Shown here: piece after piece, positions 6,286 to 9,885 of the stretch
Layout: every line of letters begins with the position of its first letter
Numbering within the stretch: position 1 is the stretch's first letter
Assembly: GCA_944325475.1 (NCBI GenBank)
Contig: CALVAF010000068.1
Location: forward strand, 1 to 9,885
Length of the DNA stretch: 9,885 nucleotides
Source of the DNA: an uncultured Helicobacter sp.
Lineage (GTDB): Bacteria > Campylobacterota > Campylobacteria > Campylobacterales > Helicobacteraceae
Reading direction: 5' to 3'
Program-made: the position numbers and the translations under genes
The notes under the pieces: model-generated
Told to the model about the DNA's origin: nothing
The model's input: the letters and a program-made list of their open reading frames with translations, nothing else
Database searches by the model: none

Positions 6286-7398
6286 ATGCTAAGAATCAAG
6301 CATTTTTTAAACTTCATTGCTGCTGCCTCCAAAGGACTTTTACTAGTTGGCTTAATTGTCACTCTTAGTTTTTATCTCTCTAGCATCAAATCTATCCATG
6401 ATTCCACACATTTAGCAGCTACTGCCTTTGCAATTCTAATTGGTGCCCTCCTCTCACCTTGGTTTTTTAGATTCCAACACATTTTACAAACAGGTGTGCA
6501 ATTTAGCGCTAAAAAACTCTTGCGTTTGGGAATTATACTTTATGGATTTAATATCACTTTTAGCGAGCTTTATAACATCGGATTTTATGGATTTCTAGCT
6601 GCTTTTATCGTGATTATTGTGATTTTTTTAATTGCTATTTTTGCGGGGATAAAGATTTTCAAACTTGACAAAGAAACCTCTATGCTTGTGGGAGCTGGGA
6701 GTGCAATTTGCGGTGCTGCTGCGGTTTTAGCTTTAGAATCAAGCCTCAAATCTGATTCTTTTAAAGGCGTGGTCGCAGTGGGAAGCGTGGTGATTTTTGG
6801 TTTGATTGCGATGTTTTTATATCCCATTGCCTTTAGCACAGGAATCATTCCCACCTTAGATAGCAATGGAATGGGGCTTTTTATGGGGGCAACCTTACAT
6901 GAAGTTGCCAATGTCGCTGGGGCTGCTGAAATGGCAAAAGAAATGACTAATGGTGCCTTCACGCAAAGCGCTGCCAATCTTGCAGTGATCATCAAAATGA
7001 TGCGCGTGATTTTGCTCGTGCCTTTTTTGCTGATTGTTGCTTATTTTATCGCAAAAAAAAATGCAGCTCAAAGCACCCCCCAAAAAATGAGCAAAAAAAT
7101 CGACATTCCCTATTTTGCTTTTTTATTTCTAGGTGTGATTGTGCTAAATACCCTTTTAAACGCCCACAAAAACACGCTTATTTTAAGCACTCTAAGCGTC
7201 CAAGATCTCATTGAAATAGGGCAATTCCTCTGCGCACTCTGTATTGTCTTTGCAATGGCAGCCCTAGGGCTTCAAATTGACTTTAAAAAATTCTTCAAGC
7301 TCGGTGGAAAAGCCTTTGGTTTAGCCTTTGTACTCTTTATAATTTTAATCTTTGGGGGATACTTGCTAACTCTCTGCTTCCAAGGAATCCTCTGGTAA
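6286..7398 (+). CDS. YeiH-family (PF03601-type) inner-membrane protein, putative sulfite/sulfate-type exporter
   Basis: Protein of 370 residues with about ten hydrophobic segments, at roughly 16-33, 44-62, 80-95, 101-121, 136-150, 162-183, 237-255, 273-290, 311-330 and 343-366. Family motifs: LLRLGIILYGF (78-88), GAGSAICGAAAVLA (136-149), GATLHEVANVAGAA (201-214) with the conserved HEV, KMMRVILLVP (237-246) and AMAALGL (323-329). The family is annotated as a putative sulfate exporter; its link to sulfite comes from the pairing with the sulfite-responsive regulator YeiE in enterobacteria, and no substrate can be read from the sequence. Here too a YeiE-like LysR gene is divergent, with a candidate operator between. 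It has its own TATAAT promoter and strong ribosome site. A run of nine A at 7053-7061 (residues 256-259) could slip. The rhodanese gene converges eight bases downstream. Confidence 0.9.
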   Translation: MLRIKHFLNFIAAASKGLLLVGLIVTLSFYLSSIKSIHDSTHLAATAFAILIGALLSPWFFRFQHILQTGVQFSAKKLLRLGIILYGFNITFSELYNIGFYGFLAAFIVIIVIFLIAIFAGIKIFKLDKETSMLVGAGSAICGAAAVLALESSLKSDSFKGVVAVGSVVIFGLIAMFLYPIAFSTGIIPTLDSNGMGLFMGATLHEVANVAGAAEMAKEMTNGAFTQSAANLAVIIKMMRVILLVPFLLIVAYFIAKKNAAQSTPQKMSKKIDIPYFAFLFLGVIVLNTLLNAHKNTLILSTLSVQDLIEIGQFLCALCIVFAMAALGLQIDFKKFFKLGGKAFGLAFVLFIILIFGGYLLTLCFQGILW

Positions 7399-7406
7399 TT
7401 CCTCAC

Positions 7407-7718
7407 TCAAAGACAATCTACAATCGCCTCATCTAAAAAATAAATATTGGTATATCCCGCCTCTACCAAATCACTTCCAAGCAAGGATGCCGAATGCCCC
7501 AAATAGCAATTAATCAAAATCTTTTTATTTTGTTCTAAAATCCCTTGTAGCTCCTCTTGTGTGGTAATGTTTCTAGCGCCTTTTAAATGCCCCCTTCTGT
7601 AATCTTCAGGCATTCGAATATCCACACAAATCCACTCCTCATTCTCCAAAATCTCTGCCAAATCCTCTTTATACTTTGCTTTTGCAAGACTTTTATAATT
7701 TTTTCCATAATACTGCAT
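7407..7718 (-). CDS. Single-domain rhodanese-like protein
   Basis: Small cytoplasmic protein of 103 residues from the preferred ATG; no signal peptide. It holds one rhodanese domain: VDIRMPEDYRRGHLKGARNI (residues 32-51 from the ATG), matching the family's VDxRxxxEYxxGHxxGAxNI, and the active-site strand and loop ILINCYLGHSAS (67-78), in which Cys71 would carry the persulfide. The loop CYLGHS has the six-residue length of sulfur-transferring members, but lacks the Arg many have at its end. A second Cys sits next to the C-terminus. A role in moving sulfane sulfur is likely by family; the partner is unknown. It follows rsmD by two bases in one transcription unit. An upstream GTG at 7724 is in frame and would overlap the rsmD stop, but the ribosome site overlaps that codon, so the ATG is chosen. 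Confidence 0.85.
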   Translation of the reverse strand: MQYYGKNYKSLAKAKYKEDLAEILENEEWICVDIRMPEDYRRGHLKGARNITTQEELQGILEQNKKILINCYLGHSASLLGSDLVEAGYTNIYFLDEAIVDCL

Positions 7719-7720
7719 TC

Positions 7721-8335
7721 TCACTCCTTTATCACAAAATAACTCAAAGCACTTTTGCCAAATTTTCGCGTTTTAACACATTCAAAATCCCCTAGATTCT
7801 GCGGAATCCTAAGGCTTGAAATATGTTCTAGCACCATAATCCCAAAAACCCTAGAATCAAGGCTTTTAATCACCTTAAAACACTGCTGATAAATCCCCTC
7901 CATTCCCTCACGCACATCAAAAGGTGGGTCAAAATAACCAATGCTAAAGCCCTTAAGTTCTCTCAAAGACTCTTTGTAATTTACAAAAGTATCACCAAAG
8001 ATAATCTCACAATCACAATCTTTACAAATCTTCTTGACATTATTGTCTAGGGCTTGATAGGATTCTCTATTTTGCTCAAAAAACACCACCCTTTTTGCCC
8101 CTCTACTTAATGCTTCAATCCCAATGCTACCACTCCCTGCAAAAAACTCCACAAAATTCGCCCCCACCACATCATTGCTTAATGTGTTAAAAAGCGATTC
8201 TTTTAAAATCGCCTTAGAAGAACGTGTAACCTCTAAAGGCGCCATTTGCAAATTTCTGCCTTTAAAGATTCCACCAATAATACGTAAAGTCGGCTTTTTT
8301 ATACGATTAATTTGCTTTGGATTATTGGTTTGCAT
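7721..8335 (-). CDS. rsmD: 16S rRNA (guanine(966)-N2)-methyltransferase
   Basis: S-adenosylmethionine-dependent enzyme methylating N2 of G966 (E. coli numbering) in 16S rRNA of the small subunit. The 204 residues match the family's usual size of about 190-200. N-terminal LRIIGGIFKGRNLQ (17-30) and the following TRSS..ILKESLFNTL (37-52) are the RsmD signature. The Rossmann methyltransferase core has the SAM loop FVEFFAGSGSIGIEALSRGA (61-80), the acidic residue after strand 2 in VVFFEQN (83-89) and the catalytic DPPF (136-139). A Cys-rich patch CKDCDC lies at 104-109. The start ATG has AAAGGAG four bases before it; the gene begins 14 bases inside the end of the upstream receiver-like gene, and the rhodanese follows by two bases, so all three are likely translated from one message. 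Confidence 0.95.
   Translation of the reverse strand: MQTNNPKQINRIKKPTLRIIGGIFKGRNLQMAPLEVTRSSKAILKESLFNTLSNDVVGANFVEFFAGSGSIGIEALSRGAKRVVFFEQNRESYQALDNNVKKICKDCDCEIIFGDTFVNYKESLRELKGFSIGYFDPPFDVREGMEGIYQQCFKVIKSLDSRVFGIMVLEHISSLRIPQNLGDFECVKTRKFGKSALSYFVIKE
7724..7730 (-). promoter_or_regulatory. Ribosome binding site deciding the rhodanese start
   Basis: AAAGGAG on the minus strand lies inside the end of rsmD. Its last G is the first base of an in-frame GTG, so initiation there would leave no spacing. The ATG two codons later has a normal five-base spacer. Confidence 0.65.
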
Positions 8336-8765
8336 AGCTCTCCTTTAAATGCTCCAAAATAATGCCCTCAATCTCCCTAGCATACCGCTCCAAAACTTCT
8401 CGAATCTTCTCACGTAAAGAATCATCTTTTTTTTCTTGGTTTTGGAATTCCAAATCACTTAGCATTTGCTCCCAATTCACACTTGCAACATTAGCTTGCT
8501 TGATTTCTTCCTCTTCCTTACTTTCCTCCCGCCTTTGAATCTGCCCATAAAATGCCCGTAATTTGTCTAACAAAACCTCTTTAGTAAAGGGCTTATTGAG
8601 ATTTGCATTCTCATATTCCCCAATCAAAAAAACCGGTTTTTGTGAATCCACTGGTTGGGTGGCAACCACAAAATCACAAAATTTATAGCTTGTCAAATAT
8701 TCTTTTAAATACATTTCTAAGGTTCTATCTAGTAGCAAAGAATCACTAATGAGGGCTATTTTCAT
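8322..8765 (-). CDS. Small receiver-like protein with charged helical tail, function unknown
   Basis: 147 residues. I do not recognise an assigned function. Residues 1-73 read like a shortened response-regulator receiver domain: a first strand with acidic end, MKIALISDS; helix 1 LLLDRTLEMYLKEYL; a later strand PVFLIGE (44-50); and LNKPFTKEVLLDKLRAFY (56-73), which matches the KPF...ELLxxI ending of receivers. The middle is too short for the full fold, and no Asp sits in a strand that could be the phosphoacceptor, so it would be a pseudo-receiver. Residues 74-147 are highly charged (REESKEEEEIK, LREKIREVLERYAREIEGIILEHLKE) and probably form a helix or coiled coil. No membrane segment or signal peptide. 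It heads the unit with rsmD, overlapping it by 14 bases. The receiver resemblance is inference from pattern only. Confidence 0.75.
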   Translation of the reverse strand: MKIALISDSLLLDRTLEMYLKEYLTSYKFCDFVVATQPVDSQKPVFLIGEYENANLNKPFTKEVLLDKLRAFYGQIQRREESKEEEEIKQANVASVNWEQMLSDLEFQNQEKKDDSLREKIREVLERYAREIEGIILEHLKESYANQ

Positions 8766-8796
8766 AACTTCTCTCTTTTAAAAAAATTTTTAAATC

Positions 8797-8802
8797 ATTA
8801 TA
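8797..8802 (-). promoter_or_regulatory. -10 element for the receiver-like gene, rsmD and rhodanese
   Basis: TATAAT on the minus strand, preceded by a T-rich stretch (ATCTTTTTTTGAC) typical of promoters in this phylum. The predicted leader is about 25 bases, ending in AGAGAGAAG before the ATG at 8765. No other promoter is evident within the three overlapping genes. Confidence 0.6.
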
Positions 8803-8877
8803 GTCAAAAAAAGATAAAAACACACGCTAAGGCAAAATTATAACAAAACATAAAGATAAAAAGTAAGAATAAGAAAA

Positions 8878-8904
8878 TCAAACAAGGATTTTATCCTTGT
8901 TTGA
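8878..8904 (-). terminator. Strong rho-independent terminator of sodC
   Basis: A perfect 12-base inverted repeat, TCAAACAAGGAT / ATCCTTGTTTGA, with a three-base loop (8890-8892), starts seven bases after the sodC stop. On the minus strand it is followed by TTTTCTTATTCTTACTTTTT. It separates sodC from the downstream receiver-like gene's own promoter and is the clearest terminator in the window. Confidence 0.88.
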
Positions 8905-8910
8905 GTGGCG

Positions 8911-9465
8911 TTATTTTATCACCCCACACACCATTCTAGCGCCACCACCACCCAAAACTTGCGGGTGATCGTGGTAATTATCCCCACCCACATGAATCAT
9001 CAAAGAATGATTTTTTAACTCTTTTAAAGTTTTGATTTTGGGTGCTAAAACAGGTATTTTTACCTCTTGCTTAGAATCTGCATACAACATCGGCAAATCC
9101 CCTTGATGCCCATTATCAAACCAAGGATAAGAATGCGCCTTTGTTCCTTGCGGATCCCAATGCCCGCCTGCTTTCATTCCTAAGCCCTTTTCTGTCGCTC
9201 CACAATCTGGATTTTCATGCACATGGAATCCATGAAACCCGCTCTCAATACCCTTCAAATCTGGATAAAACGCCACGCCATACTTCGTTTCTACTGCGAC
9301 AATCTCACCTGCTTGTGTATTACCATTTTGCCCAAAAACTTCCATTTTAATCACAAGATGATTCTCTTCAGACTTTGGATCATAAAGCTTGTTTTTATCC
9401 TGTGCCACCAAAACACTAGAAACCATTCCAAAAGCAAACATACTAACCAAAATTTTCTTTATCAT
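8911..9465 (-). CDS. sodC: Periplasmic Cu,Zn superoxide dismutase
   Basis: Converts superoxide to peroxide and oxygen in the periplasm. The 184 residues begin with a signal peptide (MIKKILVSMFAFGMVSSVLVA, cleavage probably after Ala21). All metal ligands are visible: copper His81, His83 and His158 with bridging His102; zinc His102, His111, His120 and Asp123, within GFHVHENPDC, GGHWDP, AHSYPWFDNGHQGDLP and IHVGGDNYHDHP. Cys88 and Cys180 form the conserved disulfide, and Arg177 in GARMVCGVI is the active-site arginine. There is no His-rich N-terminal extension. A -10 TATAAT (9510-9505) and an AAGGA ribosome site lie upstream, and a strong terminator follows, so it is a single-gene unit. A 15-base imperfect dyad over the -10 might bind a Fur/PerR-type regulator. 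H. pylori and C. jejuni, as known, rely on the iron enzyme SodB, so sodC is a lineage-variable gene here. Confidence 0.97.
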   Translation of the reverse strand: MIKKILVSMFAFGMVSSVLVAQDKNKLYDPKSEENHLVIKMEVFGQNGNTQAGEIVAVETKYGVAFYPDLKGIESGFHGFHVHENPDCGATEKGLGMKAGGHWDPQGTKAHSYPWFDNGHQGDLPMLYADSKQEVKIPVLAPKIKTLKELKNHSLMIHVGGDNYHDHPQVLGGGGARMVCGVIK

Positions 9466-9885
9466 TTTATATTCCTTTTCTTGTTAAAAATAAAAAGTAT
9501 TCTCATTATACCACACACCTTCCAAAAATCAAGCCAAACTAAAATAAAATGCAAACTTTATTTATCTCTAAATTCAACAAAAAGTAACCAAAAATTTTAA
9601 ACCCTCTGCATAACTATTCCATGCAAAACAACACAAAAAACAATAAAATTCTTTATGCCCCTTCTCATTTTTTCTCTTAAGTAATTTTATTATTTTTTTT
9701 TAAATAACAAACTTAAAAAAACGACTATAAATTGTGATTTTAAAAGACAAAAAAACACTTTGCCTTGCCATTTTAGATTGCATTAAGTAATTTTTGCATA
9801 ATATCTAGGGGAGCATAATTTAATACTATCTTTCTATCAAGGATAAAGATTTATGAAAGAAATATTATTTGCTATTTTATAATTA
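9466..9885. other. AT-rich non-coding region upstream of sodC to the window end
   Basis: Apart from the sodC promoter, this holds no convincing gene on either strand. It contains a nine-T run (9693-9701), a possible plus-strand -10 TATAAA near 9726, and a 12-base direct repeat TTAAGTAATTTT at 9677-9688 and 9783-9794, which is weak evidence in DNA this AT-rich. At the very end, AAGGA is followed at normal distance by ATG 9853 and the nine-codon frame MKEILFAIL, stopped by TAA at 9880-9882. It looks like the beginning of a signal peptide, so a gene start broken by a frameshift, or a leader peptide of a gene beyond the window, are both possible. Confidence 0.5.
9497..9511 (-). promoter_or_regulatory. 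sodC promoter -10 with overlapping 7-1-7 dyad
   Basis: On the minus strand GTATAAT-G-AGAATAC contains the -10 TATAAT (9510-9505); TTGATT 16 bases further upstream is a passable -35. The 15 bases form an imperfect 7-1-7 palindrome (five of seven positions match), the format of Fur and PerR boxes. The promoter call is good; the operator call is weak. Confidence 0.55.

Noticed and set aside
6150..6368. Plus-strand 72-codon frame overlapping the start of the YeiH-family gene
   Set aside because: It begins before the predicted promoter and lacks a ribosome site; the true start at 6286 has AGAGGAG and the family's N-terminal segment.
6585..6995. Minus-strand open frame of 136 codons
   Set aside because: Entirely antisense to the YeiH-family gene, whose motifs and membrane segments are clear; the composition is that of a mirrored hydrophobic gene.
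9217..9600. Plus-strand open frame of 127 codons
   Set aside because: Its first two thirds lie antisense to the well-supported sodC and the rest in AT-rich non-coding DNA. No ribosome site and no recognisable protein features.
9677..9794. Direct repeat TTAAGTAATTTT as an attachment site or insertion boundary
   Set aside because: Only 12 AT-rich bases, with nothing recognisable between or beside the copies.
1..9885. CRISPR array, tRNA, rRNA or intact insertion sequence
   Set aside because: No regularly spaced repeats, no T-loop plus acceptor-stem arrangement, no rRNA-like sequence and no complete transposase with terminal repeats were found by eye.

Overview
The window is AT-rich and carries compact, Shine-Dalgarno-led genes whose products look like those of the Campylobacterota (former Epsilonproteobacteria). 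MraY in particular matches what I remember of the Helicobacter protein almost end to end. The pairing of gpmI with mraY-murD is also the order I recall from Campylobacter. The best guess is an enterohepatic-type Helicobacter chromosome; the genus is inference from protein recall, not from a search.

Layout. 1-228: the C-terminal end of selD, cut by the window edge. 229-1262: about 1 kb with no intact gene, probably a decayed locus, holding a UGA-containing reading frame with a strong hairpin. 1263-2729 (-): gpmI, glycolytic phosphoglycerate mutase. 2730-2806: a short divergent promoter region centred on a palindrome. 2807-5101 (+): mraY-murD, two consecutive cytoplasmic-side steps of peptidoglycan precursor synthesis, ending in a probable terminator. 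5208-6107 (-) and 6286-7398 (+): a divergent pair of a LysR-type regulator resembling YeiE and a YeiH-family membrane protein, with an inverted repeat just upstream of the membrane-protein promoter. 7407-8765 (-): a tight three-gene unit read from high to low coordinates, consisting of a small receiver-like protein of unknown function, the 16S rRNA methyltransferase RsmD, and a single-domain rhodanese. 8911-9465 (-): sodC, a periplasmic Cu,Zn superoxide dismutase with its own promoter and a very clear terminator. 9466-9885: AT-rich non-coding DNA ending in a nine-codon frame.

Most of the window is ordinary housekeeping content. The less ordinary points are the truncated receiver-like protein in front of rsmD, the regulator/membrane-protein pair with its candidate operator, the presence of sodC in a lineage whose best-known members use only the iron enzyme SodB, and the degenerate stretch after selD. 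I did not find a convincing new multi-gene system, CRISPR array, intact insertion sequence, tRNA or rRNA.
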